Source: Actinomycetes bacterium
GTDB lineage: Bacteria > Actinomycetota > Actinomycetes > Actinomycetales > Cellulomonadaceae
Direction of reading: 5' to 3'
Length of the DNA: 12,567 bases
NCBI GenBank assembly: GCA_021793115.1
Contig: JAJYTJ010000112.1
Span: forward strand, 1-12,567
Shown here: positions 12,566 through 12,567 of the stretch, in pieces
How the letters are laid out: each line of letters opens with the position of its first letter
How positions within the stretch are numbered: position 1 is the stretch's first letter
Notes under the pieces: generated by a model
What the model saw: the letters and a program-made list of their open reading frames with translations, nothing else
Database searches by the model: none
Told to the model about the DNA's origin: nothing
Position numbers and translations under genes: made by a program

Positions 12566-12567
12566 CG

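Overview
The window is GC-rich, uses frequent GTG starts and GC-rich third codon positions, and has two or three genes that appear to start without a leader. Together with the protein families present, this points to a high-GC actinobacterium. No single gene fixes the genus. The mix of IS21-family debris, a tRNA 3'-end fragment, a phage-defence-type operon, a metal-resistance module and several gene stubs suggests an accessory region or genomic island (inference).

Left edge (1-984): an IS21-type element end with four exact-period 23-bp repeats, then a shred of an IstA transposase on the minus strand. Next come an unrecognised C-terminal coding fragment, two hairpins (one terminator-like) and a 38-nt copy of a tRNA-Ala 3' end that looks like an attachment-site (att) scar. 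No intact gene lies here.

985-3759 (minus): a tightly coupled three-gene operon. It contains an AbiEi-type winged-helix antitoxin, an AbiEii nucleotidyltransferase toxin (8-nt overlap) and a 423-aa DUF6880-like protein (4-nt overlap). It is read from a promoter whose predicted transcription start falls on the GTG start codon. The third gene is not part of the textbook two-gene AbiE system and is the most promising lead in the window.

4166-6339: a mercury/metal-type module. A MerR-family regulator diverges from a thioredoxin-fold DF-family protein and a MerA/glutathione-reductase-like flavoenzyme. The intergenic region holds a dyad inside a promoter with a 20-bp spacer. No mercury transporter, MerB or MerA cysteine tail is present.

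6340-6920: gene debris, including the frameshifted C-terminal end of an MGH1/GH63-like glycoside hydrolase.

7025-9269 (plus): an AAA ATPase/DUF4143 protein behind two 23-bp direct repeats, then a PAP2 membrane phosphatase whose stop codon overlaps a possible truncated downstream ORF.

9323-12565 (minus): an operon of a variant Nramp transporter, a PRC-barrel/MgtE-N/CBS regulator-like protein and a 102-aa protein of unknown function. The Nramp metal-site changes and the MgtE-type partner suggest magnesium or another hard divalent cation rather than classical Mn/Fe transport (inference).
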